This document shows positions 44,303-53,533 of a stretch of 64,000 nt of DNA, one piece after another. The DNA comes from an uncultured Lactobacillus sp. (GTDB lineage Bacteria > Bacillota > Bacilli > Lactobacillales > Lactobacillaceae): assembly GCF_910589175.1 (NCBI RefSeq), contig NZ_CAJURR010000004.1, forward strand, positions 40,615 through 104,614, given 5' to 3'. Below the pieces are notes generated by a model. That model saw only the letters and a list, made by a program, of their open reading frames with translations. It was not told where the DNA came from and did not search any database. Position 1 is the stretch's first letter. Every line of letters starts with the position of its first letter. Made by a program: the position numbers and the translations under genes.

Positions 44303-45727
44303 ATGGCATGTACCACTGTTCTAGTTGGTAAAAAAGCCAATATTGCTGGTTCGACAATTATTGCACGAGATTGTGACGCTGAAGTATGTAACGTACCAGT
44401 AAAGTTTGTAGTTGTTCCTGCTAAATCAGAAAAGCAAACTTTTCATTCATATGTAACAGGATTAGATATTCCTCTACCTGAAAATGCACTTCGTTACCAA
44501 ATGGCTCCTTTTGTTGATTATAAAATTCATGGTCAATTCGGTGAATGCGGGATCAACAGTGAAAATGTTGCTATGAGTGCTACCGAAAGCCTATATGGGA
44601 ATCCCCAAGTATTAGGATTAGATCCACTAGTAAGCAACGGAATTGGTGAAGATGCCCTCTTAAGCATCGTGTTACCTTTTATTCATTCTGCTCGTGATGG
44701 TGTCCAATACTTAGGAAAATTAATTGAAAAATATGGTTCTCACGAAGGAAATGGGATTGCTTTTAGCGATAAAGATGAAGTTTGGTATATGGAAATTCCG
44801 ACTGGTCACTATTGGGTTGCTGAAAAACTTGATGATGATAAAGCCGCTGTCGTTGCTAATCAAGTTTCCTTGCAAGATATTGATTTTGATGACAGTAGTC
44901 GTTTCATGTGGGCTCCTGGCATTAGAGAGTTTGTAGAAGAAAATCACCTTAATCCTGATCCTAATGAATTCAATTTCCGTCATATTTTTGGTACGTCTAA
45001 TTCACGTGATCGTTGTTATAACACACCACGTGTTTGGTTCGGTCAACGTTATTTAGGTCATATTGCTTTCTCACCTACCAGCAACGACCTAGATTTTAGC
45101 TTTAAACCAGATCGGAAATTAAAACGTGAAGATGTTGGCTATGTTCTTAGTTCTCACTATAACGAAACAATCTATGATCCATTAGCTGACAATACTCCAA
45201 AAGATGACAGAACTAAATTCCGTCCAATTTCTATGGCAAGGTGTGCTGAATCACATATTCTCGAAATTAGAAATAATGTTCCAGCTGGAATTGCTGGAAT
45301 TGCTTGGATTAATTTTGCTCCAACTGCATTTAATCCTTATGTTCCTTTCTACGCTAATGCTAATGGTACAGCTCCTCAATATGAGAATACTACTGACGCA
45401 TATGATGCAGACGAAGCATATTGGTTATCAAGAACGATTGCTGCTTTAATTCAACCAAGCTACAATGAAATGAAATCTCTATTAATTGGATTAGATGGAT
45501 TTTTACCTACTGCCGATCAACTTACAAATCACTTAGTTCATCAAACTGATTTGGAAGCTGAAAAATTAAGTGGGCAAAAGCTAACTCAATATTTGACTAA
45601 AGCTAACGCAGCTAATGCACAAAAGGTTCTTGACCTTACACATAAAACTGTCGGAAATTTAGTAAAACATGAATTAACTTTATCTCGTTTAAGTTTCTCC
45701 ATTAATACTGATCGTTTACAAAGTTAA
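44303..45727 (+). CDS. C69-family Ntn hydrolase (PepD type), first module
   Basis: A 474-residue member of the C69 dipeptidase family with the nucleophile at Cys3 (MACTTVLVGKK), needing only removal of Met-Ala or cleavage after it. Conserved parts are GSTIIARDCDAE, NVAMSATES, DKDEVWYMEIPTGHYWVAEK and FRPISMARCAESHILEI. The typical acceptor region RNEDD is RDCDA here, a difference from the C69 protein at 17752-19158. It is the third gene of the first antiporter module and ends in a hairpin. It may act on dipeptides or another amide. Confidence 0.88.
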   Translation: MACTTVLVGKKANIAGSTIIARDCDAEVCNVPVKFVVVPAKSEKQTFHSYVTGLDIPLPENALRYQMAPFVDYKIHGQFGECGINSENVAMSATESLYGNPQVLGLDPLVSNGIGEDALLSIVLPFIHSARDGVQYLGKLIEKYGSHEGNGIAFSDKDEVWYMEIPTGHYWVAEKLDDDKAAVVANQVSLQDIDFDDSSRFMWAPGIREFVEENHLNPDPNEFNFRHIFGTSNSRDRCYNTPRVWFGQRYLGHIAFSPTSNDLDFSFKPDRKLKREDVGYVLSSHYNETIYDPLADNTPKDDRTKFRPISMARCAESHILEIRNNVPAGIAGIAWINFAPTAFNPYVPFYANANGTAPQYENTTDAYDADEAYWLSRTIAALIQPSYNEMKSLLIGLDGFLPTADQLTNHLVHQTDLEAEKLSGQKLTQYLTKANAANAQKVLDLTHKTVGNLVKHELTLSRLSFSINTDRLQS

Positions 45728-45732
45728 TCAAA

Positions 45733-45765
45733 GAAAAGCTAGGTGACTCTCACCTAGCTTTTTCT
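45733..45765 (+). terminator. Hairpin between the two modules
   Basis: AAAAGCTAGGTGA and TCACCTAGCTTTT form a 13-bp stem with a 3-base loop and T-run. Only 30 bases separate it from the next gene, leaving little room for a full new promoter, so partial read-through is likely. Confidence 0.85.
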
Positions 45766-45795
45766 TTAACGTATGTTATTTAGGAGATGATAACA

Positions 45796-47463
45796 ATGAT
45801 GGAAGATGCAAAGGACAAGGAAAAGAAATCGGTTAAAAAGGTTTATATTTCTATCCTTGCACTAACATTAATGAACGTTACTATTATCGCGGGGATCGGT
45901 AATGATGTTCAACAAGCTTTCTATGGCCTGTCTTCTGTAACCTACTTTGCCATTGGTGCGATCTGTTTCTTCATTCCTACAGCCTTAGTAGCCGCTGAAT
46001 TAGCATCAGGTTGGAGTAATCGTGGTGGTATCTTTCGATGGGTCGGCGAAGGCCTGGGGAAAGGTTGGGCACTAACTTGTCTACTAATTCTATGGTTTCA
46101 AACCATGATCAACTTCGGAATGGGAATGCCTAGTTATGCTGCAACAATTATGTTCTATACTCCCATGTATGATAAAGCTGTCCAATTTGCACAGCATCCT
46201 CAACATGAAGTTTTAATTATGACTGGATTTATTATCCTATATTGGGTCTTAACATTTGTTGCAACCAAAGGTGTCAAAGCATTTGCTAATGTAGCAAAAT
46301 ATGGTGTTTTAATTGGTACCTTTATTCCCTTGGCTTTAATGATTATTTTAACCATTGTTTGGTTATGCGAAGGCCACCAACCAGCAATTCCAATGACTCC
46401 AAAAGGCTTAATTCCTAAATGGAACGGAATGTCTACTTTAGCTTTAGCCGCCGGAGTATTCTTCTCATATACTGGTATTGATATGAATGCCGCTCACATT
46501 AAGCAATTAAAACATCCTGAAAAAGACTTTACTAAGGCTATGTTTATTTCTATGATCTTAGTATTCTTAATTTTCGTTGTTGGTACTGTAATCATTGCGA
46601 TGGTTGTACCAGAAAATCAGATTAATGTTATTTATACTTTGAACACAGTCTTTAGAACCTTAGGTGCTACGATTGGAATCCCATGGTTATATATGGTTCT
46701 AGTTTGGGCTGGTTTATGTAATGTTTTAGCTAGTGTTATTACCAATATGGCTGGTCCTTCATTTATGCTTGGTCAAGCTGGAGGTTCTGGTTTTTTGCCA
46801 CATTGGTTCCAAGAAAAGAACAAACATGAAATGCCTGCTCACTTGATGTATACCCAAATTGCCGGAATGACAATTATTGCTTACTTAGTCAAGTTACTTC
46901 CAAATGTTGAAGGTTTTGTCATTATGTTGACTCAAACCATCACTGTTTTATATTTGTTCTATTACATTTTAATGTTTACGACATTTTTGAAATTACGCTA
47001 CGACCAACCCAACCGTCCAAGGGCCTTTAAGGTTCCCGGTGGTAAATTTGGTGCATGGTTTGTTGCTGGTCTAGGATTACTTTCTAGCATATTCGGGATT
47101 ATTTTAGCCATCTACCCACCAGCACAAGTTAAAGCTGAAGTTGGTTCTCCAGTTGTTTACATATCAGTTATTTTGATTTTAGTAGCAGTAATTTTAGGTA
47201 TTTGTTTTGTTATGTATCAACTTTCAAAACACCACAATTGGGTTGATCCAACCAACAAATTTGCTCCATTTACTTGGGAAATCGAAGGTTTGAAGAAACC
47301 AGGAAAAGTTTCTTCTAACGTTCCAACTGATATTATGTCTAAAGATCAAAATCCAATGGGTATGCCTATTAAACGTCCTTACAGTCCTGATGCACAAGTA
47401 TCCACTAAAGTTGTCAAGGCTGCTGAAGACAATAAGCTTACCTCATCTGATGCCGATAATTAG
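45796..47463 (+). CDS. Glutamate:GABA-type antiporter, second module
   Basis: A 555-residue GGA-group permease closely similar to the one at 41261-42910 along the whole length, including GIGNDVQQAFYGLSSVTYF, AAELASGWSNRGGIFRWVGEG, IPMTPKGLIPKWNGMSTLAL and the tail FAPFTWEIEGLKKPGK. Differences cluster in the membrane part around NTVFRTLGATIG and in WAGLCNVLASV, which may mean different cargo. AGGAG lies 9 bases before the chosen ATG, and the next codon is also ATG. It is followed by the second C1B gene at 26 bases. Confidence 0.86.
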   Translation: MMEDAKDKEKKSVKKVYISILALTLMNVTIIAGIGNDVQQAFYGLSSVTYFAIGAICFFIPTALVAAELASGWSNRGGIFRWVGEGLGKGWALTCLLILWFQTMINFGMGMPSYAATIMFYTPMYDKAVQFAQHPQHEVLIMTGFIILYWVLTFVATKGVKAFANVAKYGVLIGTFIPLALMIILTIVWLCEGHQPAIPMTPKGLIPKWNGMSTLALAAGVFFSYTGIDMNAAHIKQLKHPEKDFTKAMFISMILVFLIFVVGTVIIAMVVPENQINVIYTLNTVFRTLGATIGIPWLYMVLVWAGLCNVLASVITNMAGPSFMLGQAGGSGFLPHWFQEKNKHEMPAHLMYTQIAGMTIIAYLVKLLPNVEGFVIMLTQTITVLYLFYYILMFTTFLKLRYDQPNRPRAFKVPGGKFGAWFVAGLGLLSSIFGIILAIYPPAQVKAEVGSPVVYISVILILVAVILGICFVMYQLSKHHNWVDPTNKFAPFTWEIEGLKKPGKVSSNVPTDIMSKDQNPMGMPIKRPYSPDAQVSTKVVKAAEDNKLTSSDADN

Positions 47464-47489
47464 TTTTATATTAGAAAAGAGATTGTATT

Positions 47490-48815
47490 ATGTCTGAAAT
47501 TAACCCTACTGATTTGAAAACAATCAGATCAGACTTTCTTGATACTCAAAGATTACGTATTACTCAAAATGCGGTTATGAAAAATGGTATTAAAAAAGCC
47601 ATTACTAATGAACGTGCAATTGAAAATAGTAGTTTTAACTTTTCAATTGATGTTGATTCAAATAAAGTAATGAATCAAAAACATTCTGGTCGTTGCTGGA
47701 TGTTTAGTGGTTTAAACTTTGTTCGTTTCTTAATTGAAAAGAAGCACAATTTAAAAGATATGGAGCTGTCTCCAGATTACCTATTCTTCTACGACAAGCT
47801 AGAACGTGGTAATTACTTCTACAACAACATTGTTAAGACCGCTGCTAAGCCCCTATCTGACCGTGAAGTTATGTTCCTCCTCGCTACGCCTCAAGAAGAT
47901 GGCGGTGATTGGCCACTATTAACTAACTTAATTGAAAAATATGGTCTAGTTCCAAACGAACTCATGCCAGAAACAACCCCAGCCTGGAATACAACTGAGA
48001 TTAATCAGATGTATAACAGAAAATTAGACAAAGACGCAATGAAATTACGTGATTTAGTTAACAGCAATGCTTCTGATACAAAGATTAAAAGCGTTATTCG
48101 TCAACTAAACCAAGAAAACTATCGTGTATTGAGCATCTGCTTTGGTACTCCTCCAAAGAAATTCACTTATGAATATCGTGATAAGAATAAGAAGTATCAT
48201 ACTACTGGTGAAGTTACACCGTTAGAATTTTACAAGAAGTTTGCAGATATCAACTTAGATGACTATGTTGAACTCATGAACTTACCTGGTGGCGGCTATA
48301 AGTACAACCAAACCTATGGCATTGAACTATGCAATAACGTAGTCGGTGGTAGAAATATTCGTTACTTAAACGTTCCAATGCACGAGATGAGACGTATGGT
48401 CATAGATCAATTAAAAGATGATCAACCTGTTTGGTTTGCTTGTGATGTCTTACAAGAATGGAATAATCCTGCTGGTTTACTTTCTTTAAAGGTTTATGAT
48501 TGGAAGCGTTCATTTGGTATTAGCTTAGGCAAAGACAAAGCTACTAGAGTTCAATATCGTGAAAGTATGCCAACTCACGCCATGTTAATTTGTGGTGTTG
48601 ATTTACATGATAATGAACCAACTAAATGGAAGGTTCAAAATTCATGGGGTGATAAACCTGGTCATAAAGGCTACTTCATCATGGATAATTCATGGATGGA
48701 TCAATATACCTATAACACAGTAGTCAACAAGAAGTATTTGACTGATACGGAACGTGCTGCTTACGAAAAAGCTGAAATCAATCTTTCATATTGGACTGCA
48801 ATGTTATCTGATTAG
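47490..48815 (+). CDS. C1B papain-like peptidase (PepC/PepE/PepG family), second module
   Basis: A 441-residue paralogue of the protein at 42944-44269 with the same length and the same catalytic numbering: Cys69 (NQKHSGRCWMF), His363 (PTHAML), Asn384 (VQNSWG). Met follows Cys-Trp here as in PepE-type endopeptidases, where the first copy has Asp. The two copies share long blocks such as PLEFYKKFADINLDDYVELM, so the antiporter-peptidase pair was duplicated as a unit and then diverged. The C45 gene follows at 33 bases. Translation starts after AAAAGAGA. Confidence 0.88.
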   Translation: MSEINPTDLKTIRSDFLDTQRLRITQNAVMKNGIKKAITNERAIENSSFNFSIDVDSNKVMNQKHSGRCWMFSGLNFVRFLIEKKHNLKDMELSPDYLFFYDKLERGNYFYNNIVKTAAKPLSDREVMFLLATPQEDGGDWPLLTNLIEKYGLVPNELMPETTPAWNTTEINQMYNRKLDKDAMKLRDLVNSNASDTKIKSVIRQLNQENYRVLSICFGTPPKKFTYEYRDKNKKYHTTGEVTPLEFYKKFADINLDDYVELMNLPGGGYKYNQTYGIELCNNVVGGRNIRYLNVPMHEMRRMVIDQLKDDQPVWFACDVLQEWNNPAGLLSLKVYDWKRSFGISLGKDKATRVQYRESMPTHAMLICGVDLHDNEPTKWKVQNSWGDKPGHKGYFIMDNSWMDQYTYNTVVNKKYLTDTERAAYEKAEINLSYWTAMLSD

Positions 48816-48848
48816 TCTTTAATTGATTAAAAAATGAAGGTGAATGTT

Positions 48849-50204
48849 ATGACATTAACAGATACACAAAGTAAAATTGTTGCAAAAGCTACTAAAAAAG
48901 ATGTTAATGGTTGGCATTATTTAACAGTTCAAGGTGACCCTTATGAAATTGGTTTTCAACATGGTTATCTTTTAACTGATGAATTTAGGGATGCAGTGCG
49001 TGTTTACACTCATATGACACTTGAGCTGTATGGAATGGACTATTCGTTCTTTGTCAATCAAGCAGTTAAAATGCACAAAGATAAGATTCCAGAAGAATAT
49101 TTGGAAGAAATGCAAGGTATGGCTGATGGCTTTACAGCTAACGGGTTTGAAACCAGTGTTGATGACGTTATCGGCTGGAATGACTGGATGGAACTAACTG
49201 GCTATTGGTGGCCACAAGTTGCAGCTAACTATTCTAACAATCCACCTCAAGGGCCACGCGGTTCTCATTGTTCTGGATTTGTTGCTACAGGATCCGCCAC
49301 AAGAGATGGTAAACCTGTTATTGCTCATGAAAGTTTCGATGATTTCTGGAGTGGTCAATACTTTAACGTTTGTGAAGAAGTTCATCCAAGTAATGGTCAT
49401 GCATTTAAGATGCAAACCGTTCCTGGTTACATCGATTCAATGACTGACTTCTACGTTACTGATGCTGGTCTTGGTATTACTGAAACAACAATTGCTGGCT
49501 TTGTTGGTTATGATGTACATGGAATGCCTGAATTTATTCGTGCACGTAAAGCTACCCAATATGCAAATAATATTGATCAATGGGTAAAATTGGTTAATGA
49601 AGGCAACAACGGTGGCTACGCTAACATTTGGCTCCTTTGCAACATTAATACTGGTGAAATAGCACGCTTTGAACAAGGATTAAAACATCAGGAATTATTA
49701 GAGTCAACTGATGGCTTCTACTATGGCTGTAATGCTTGTCACAACCCACGGATTCGTAACCTTGAGTGTGTTGACAATGGCTACAATGATACCCGTCAAC
49801 AAACTGGTGCACGTAGAACACGCTTTGAGCAATTACTTCCAGAAGTATCTGGGACAATTGATGATGGCGTTGCCAAGAGAATCTTAGCAGATAAGTACGA
49901 TCCATACCTAGGTTATCAATGTGCTTCTTCACGTAATATTTGTGCTCACTATGATGTGGATCCACAATATTATGCTGACGATCCACATGGCGTTTGGAAT
50001 GTACCTTTCTTCCCAGGTGGTTCATGTGATGGTAAATGTGCTGATGCCACTGATATTGAAAACTTGAATATGTGGGGCATTTTTGGCAGAGCCGATGGTG
50101 AACCATTCGACGCCAAAGACTTCATGAAGCAACATCCTGAATGGAACTGGCAAAAAGGTTATCTATATGACAGACCAGGTCAACCTTGGACATTGTTTGA
50201 CTAA
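48849..50204 (+). CDS. C45/PLBD-like Ntn hydrolase or acyltransferase
   Basis: A 451-residue protein of the C45 (acyl-CoA:6-aminopenicillanate acyltransferase-like) or phospholipase-B-like Ntn group. The predicted nucleophile is Cys141 in GPRGSHCSGFVATGSAT, with cleavage between His140 and Cys141 giving a 140-residue alpha and 311-residue beta chain. YEIGFQHGYLL and DDVIGWNDWMEL in the alpha part, and TVPGYIDSMTDFYVTDAGLG and ASSRNICAHYDV in the beta part, are family-like. There is no signal peptide, so it is cytosolic. AAGGTGA precedes the ATG. It closes the second module. It may hydrolyse, or form, amide bonds. Confidence 0.82.
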   Translation: MTLTDTQSKIVAKATKKDVNGWHYLTVQGDPYEIGFQHGYLLTDEFRDAVRVYTHMTLELYGMDYSFFVNQAVKMHKDKIPEEYLEEMQGMADGFTANGFETSVDDVIGWNDWMELTGYWWPQVAANYSNNPPQGPRGSHCSGFVATGSATRDGKPVIAHESFDDFWSGQYFNVCEEVHPSNGHAFKMQTVPGYIDSMTDFYVTDAGLGITETTIAGFVGYDVHGMPEFIRARKATQYANNIDQWVKLVNEGNNGGYANIWLLCNINTGEIARFEQGLKHQELLESTDGFYYGCNACHNPRIRNLECVDNGYNDTRQQTGARRTRFEQLLPEVSGTIDDGVAKRILADKYDPYLGYQCASSRNICAHYDVDPQYYADDPHGVWNVPFFPGGSCDGKCADATDIENLNMWGIFGRADGEPFDAKDFMKQHPEWNWQKGYLYDRPGQPWTLFD

Positions 50205-50254
50205 ATAAGTTCAATTAACTTAATCAAAAATAAAATCATAAAAACTACTCACAC

Positions 50255-50288
50255 AAATAGGGTTAAGCATAATGCTTAACCCTATTTT
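50255..50288. terminator. Perfect bidirectional terminator
   Basis: AAATAGGGTTAAGCAT and ATGCTTAACCCTATTT make a 16-bp stem with T-runs. It ends the antiporter-peptidase cluster and the converging PAP2 gene. Confidence 0.92.
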
Positions 50289-50289
50289 G

Positions 50290-50910
50290 TTACCTATTTA
50301 TTACTTGCTTAATCTTTTCAAAGACAAATTGCATTACTCCAACCCAAGTTAAAGCGATAGCAACTGAACCGCAAACATCAGATGGATAGTGAGCATAAAC
50401 ATATACTCTAGAGATCATTACGATAACTAGCCAAACGATTAATAGAAAATCAATCCAAAAACGTTTAGTTCTATCTTTCAATACTACTGGTAAAAGCACC
50501 ATAATGATCCAAATAACAATCATCCCCATGCCTAAAGTATGACCACTAGGGAAACTAAATCCATCATCAACTGCTAGGTGCTGTACAGGACGAGCTCTTT
50601 GAATCAAGTGCTTAATTACCCAACCAACTGCATCCCCTGTAATCATTGTTAAAACTAAGTTAGTCGCAAGAGGTCGTTGCTTTCTAAACCATAAGATTAC
50701 TGCAATCAATACCATCCAGATCAAGTCAACTTTGGTATCTGCTAAAAATGTAATCTTTAGCATCAATCCCTTTAAATTAGGAACAATGTGAACTAATCCT
50801 TCAAAGAAATTATCAAAGGCATTAATCCAACCTAAGTGTAAAATAATCGAAATGGCAAGAATCAAACTAATGGGTAAGCCCCAATATATCGCTTTTGAAT
50901 ATCTTTTCAT
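50290..50910 (-). CDS. PAP2-family membrane phosphatase
   Basis: A 206-residue membrane protein with about six spans and the three acid-phosphatase motifs in order: KHLIQRARP, FPSGH and SRVYVYAHYPSD. Members dephosphorylate undecaprenyl pyrophosphate or phosphatidylglycerol phosphate at the outer membrane face. Which one applies here cannot be decided. CAGGAG lies 6 bases before the ATG at 50910. A TTG six codons upstream overlaps that site and is rejected. Single-gene unit. Confidence 0.88.
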   Translation of the reverse strand: MKRYSKAIYWGLPISLILAISIILHLGWINAFDNFFEGLVHIVPNLKGLMLKITFLADTKVDLIWMVLIAVILWFRKQRPLATNLVLTMITGDAVGWVIKHLIQRARPVQHLAVDDGFSFPSGHTLGMGMIVIWIIMVLLPVVLKDRTKRFWIDFLLIVWLVIVMISRVYVYAHYPSDVCGSVAIALTWVGVMQFVFEKIKQVINR

Positions 50911-50994
50911 TTTTACTCCTGTTTTCAATAATGTTTTTTATTATTTTACCACTTATGTAGAGAGCTCAACACAGTCCATTATAATTTAACAAAA

Positions 50995-51023
50995 AAGCTA
51001 AGCACTTACCGCATGCTTAGCTT
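50995..51023 (-). terminator. Terminator of the glutaminase gene
   Basis: AAGCTAAGCA and TGCTTAGCTT pair and six Ts follow on the minus strand, 28 bases after the stop. Confidence 0.88.
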
Positions 51024-51050
51024 CTAAAATATTAATTTTTCAATTCTTAC

Positions 51051-51971
51051 TTAATCAAATATATCTAGCTCTAATCCATCAACAACGTCTCTCAATAAAT
51101 CAAGTCCTGCAATACTATTTCCATCTTTATCTAGTGCTGGACTAAAGATTCCAATTCCGTATCTATGAGGTGCAGCGGACATAAGACCACCACCAACACC
51201 ACTCTTTGTTGGCACACCAATTAGTCGTGAATAGGTGCCTGATTGATTATATAGCCCAGTTGTCATCATTAATGACTTGATACAACGAGCTTCTTCATCA
51301 GGGATAATGCGTTTGTTGTCCCATGGTTTTACACCGCCATTAGCTAAAACAGCACCTAAATTTGCCAAAGAGCGTGCAGTCACCATCATTGAACATTGCT
51401 TAAAGTAAGTATCAAGACTAGTTACTACATCCCCAAGCATCATATTTTTAGATTCCATATAATATGCTAAAGACCGATCTAGATTGCCTGTTCTTTTTTC
51501 AGAATGATAAATTATTTGATCTAAGTAAAGATCTGGGTCATTACAAATATCACAAGCAAAATCTAAGATTTCTTCGAATGCATCGTCACCAGTCTTGCTT
51601 ACTACCATCGAAGTTGTAGCAATTGCTCCAGCATTAATAAAAGGATTCAAAGGATATTTAGCTCTTTCAATTTCCATATTTAGAATTGAATTAAAAGCAA
51701 AGCCTGTTTGACGGGAGCCTACATGTTTAAATACTTCTTGTATGCCCATCTTTTTAATAGCAAGCATTAAGGTAATCACCTTAGAAATACTTTCAATTGC
51801 AAAACGTACTTCACTTTGACCTGCTTCACCCACTTCACCATCTTCTAAATCGTATAAGGCAATTCCGAGTTGCTTAGGATTAACTTCAGCTAAAGCTGGA
51901 ATATAGCTAGCAACTTTTCCTTCTTTTTCTTTAGGCAAATTCTTCTTAACTAATTTTTCTAATTGAATCAT
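51051..51971 (-). CDS. glsA: Glutaminase
   Basis: A 306-residue serine-dependent glutaminase (beta-lactamase-like fold) that turns glutamine into glutamate and ammonia in the cytosol. The catalytic Ser61-x-x-Lys64 lies in FAIESISKVITLM. Further motifs are YPLNPFINAGAIATTSMV and GVGGGLMSAAPHRYGIGIFSP. Length is standard. The ATG at 51971 has AAAAGAGA upstream. A longer in-frame start at 52013 has no site. Ammonia release would support acid tolerance, in line with the nearby decarboxylase and antiporters. Confidence 0.93.
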   Translation of the reverse strand: MIQLEKLVKKNLPKEKEGKVASYIPALAEVNPKQLGIALYDLEDGEVGEAGQSEVRFAIESISKVITLMLAIKKMGIQEVFKHVGSRQTGFAFNSILNMEIERAKYPLNPFINAGAIATTSMVVSKTGDDAFEEILDFACDICNDPDLYLDQIIYHSEKRTGNLDRSLAYYMESKNMMLGDVVTSLDTYFKQCSMMVTARSLANLGAVLANGGVKPWDNKRIIPDEEARCIKSLMMTTGLYNQSGTYSRLIGVPTKSGVGGGLMSAAPHRYGIGIFSPALDKDGNSIAGLDLLRDVVDGLELDIFD

Positions 51972-52059
51972 AGCTATCTCTTTTCTATAGAAATACACTC
52001 TCACTTTAAGCATAGTCGATTCAATTGATTAGGTGAAATATTTGCATTTATTATTAATA

Positions 52060-52093
52060 AAAAAAGTTACGTACCTACTTATACGTAACTTTT
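52060..52093 (-). terminator. Terminator of the lac operon
   Basis: AAAAGTTACGTA and TACGTAACTTTT form a perfect 12-bp stem with T-runs, just after lacG. Confidence 0.9.
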
Positions 52094-52105
52094 CACTAAC
52101 TTCCC

Positions 52106-53533
52106 TTAATCAATTGGAGGAATCTCTCTAGTTTCTGCTAGTTCTTTATACCAATATGCACTCTTTTTCGCATAGCGCTTCTGTGTCTTAAAATCGACAT
52201 AGAATAAGCCATATCGTTTTGAATAACCATTAGTCCAAGAGAACATATCTTGTAATGACCAAACAAAGTAACCATCAACCGGAATACCAGCTTTAATTGC
52301 CTTAGCTACTTGTTCCATATGATCTCTTAAATATTTAATTCTAGGTGTATCATCAACTATCTTGTCTTCACCTTCAAACTTATCCTTATAGCCCATACCA
52401 TTTTCAGTAATATACATTGAATGAACTAAAGGATAATCATCATAAATACGTTTTAATTGATCATACATCCCTTGCGGATAAATAATCCAATCCCAATCAG
52501 TTGCTGGCAAGTCCTTTGGATGGATTTCCTCACCAACACCTTTCATTCGATTGATATCTGTTCCTTTTTTACCAGTACCATTATGAACAATTTCTGTGTC
52601 GCCGTGATATTCCTTCATAAACTTCGAGAAGTAGTAGTTAACTCCCACAAAGTCTAACTGCTTAGCGGCCTTTAAGAGAACTTTTTCATCTTCTGGCTTA
52701 ATATCAATCATTTTCTGATCATTAGCTTCAATTATTTCTCTAACTAACGCTAGAGTTTCTTTAGAATATTTACCTGCTAATGTCCCATCGAGGTAAAACT
52801 TATTTTCTAGCACATCTTTTAATTCGGCAGCATGCTTGTCACCTTCACTATTAGTTGCTGGATAGACGGTTTGAAGAGCATGAACGATACCAATTTGGCC
52901 TGTATATCCAGCTTCTTTATAGGCATTAACAATTCGTGCATGGACTAAGTTCTGGTTATATTCTGCTTCAAAGCATTTATCAAACTGATCTTTATATGCT
53001 GGAGGAAAAGTTCCGCTAACATATTGCTGACCAGCCATTGAGGTGGGTTCATTAATTGTAATCCAATACCTAACTTCATCCGCATATTCTTTAAAGCAAA
53101 ACCTAGCATATTCAACAAATGCATCCAGCATTTCTTGTGATAACCATCCGCCTTTATCTTGCAAAGCTTGTGGGGTATCAAAGTGATGAAGTGTTACAAA
53201 AGGCTCAACACCGTCCTCACGACATTTCTTGAATAACTTATGATAGTATTCTACGCCCCTTGGCTCAATTTCTCCTTCACCTTCTGGGAAAATTCTTGCC
53301 CAGTCAATTGAGACTCTAATTGCATTAATATGAAACTTTTTACATAGATCTAAATCTTCTGGATAACGATGATAAAAATCACACGCTGGATCTGGGTTAA
53401 TAGTTCCCTGTTCACGCAAGTACTTATCCCAAATCACTTCACCTTTACCATCTTCTTTAGTTGCGCCTTCACATTGGTAAGCAGCAGTTGCTCCACCGAA
53501 ATAAAAATCTTTTGGAAATTTAAATTGTTGCAT
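52106..53533 (-). CDS. lacG: 6-phospho-beta-galactosidase
   Basis: A 475-residue GH1 enzyme that splits lactose 6-phosphate into glucose and galactose 6-phosphate. Acid/base Glu162 lies in WITINEPTS and nucleophile Glu377 in YITENGMG. The phosphate-binding part WTNGYSKRYG has the Ser-Lys-Tyr pattern of phospho-glycosidases. Similarity to the L. casei LacG and position after lacE favour lactose over a beta-glucoside. AGGAAGTG lies before the ATG at 53533, which overlaps lacE by 14 bases. A start 14 codons upstream is rejected. Galactose 6-phosphate then needs LacAB (60.3-61.3 kb). Confidence 0.9.
   Translation of the reverse strand: MQQFKFPKDFYFGGATAAYQCEGATKEDGKGEVIWDKYLREQGTINPDPACDFYHRYPEDLDLCKKFHINAIRVSIDWARIFPEGEGEIEPRGVEYYHKLFKKCREDGVEPFVTLHHFDTPQALQDKGGWLSQEMLDAFVEYARFCFKEYADEVRYWITINEPTSMAGQQYVSGTFPPAYKDQFDKCFEAEYNQNLVHARIVNAYKEAGYTGQIGIVHALQTVYPATNSEGDKHAAELKDVLENKFYLDGTLAGKYSKETLALVREIIEANDQKMIDIKPEDEKVLLKAAKQLDFVGVNYYFSKFMKEYHGDTEIVHNGTGKKGTDINRMKGVGEEIHPKDLPATDWDWIIYPQGMYDQLKRIYDDYPLVHSMYITENGMGYKDKFEGEDKIVDDTPRIKYLRDHMEQVAKAIKAGIPVDGYFVWSLQDMFSWTNGYSKRYGLFYVDFKTQKRYAKKSAYWYKELAETREIPPID

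Noticed and set aside
49645..50106. Long minus-strand reading frame (153 codons) inside the C45 gene
   Set aside because: Composition is rich in His, Tyr and Gln with no family resemblance or RBS. It is the reverse of a well-supported coding gene.
52106..53533. 6-phospho-beta-glucosidase (BglA type) for the GH1 gene
   Set aside because: The adjacent lactose-class EIICB and EIIA and the close match to remembered LacG sequence favour 6-phospho-beta-galactosidase.
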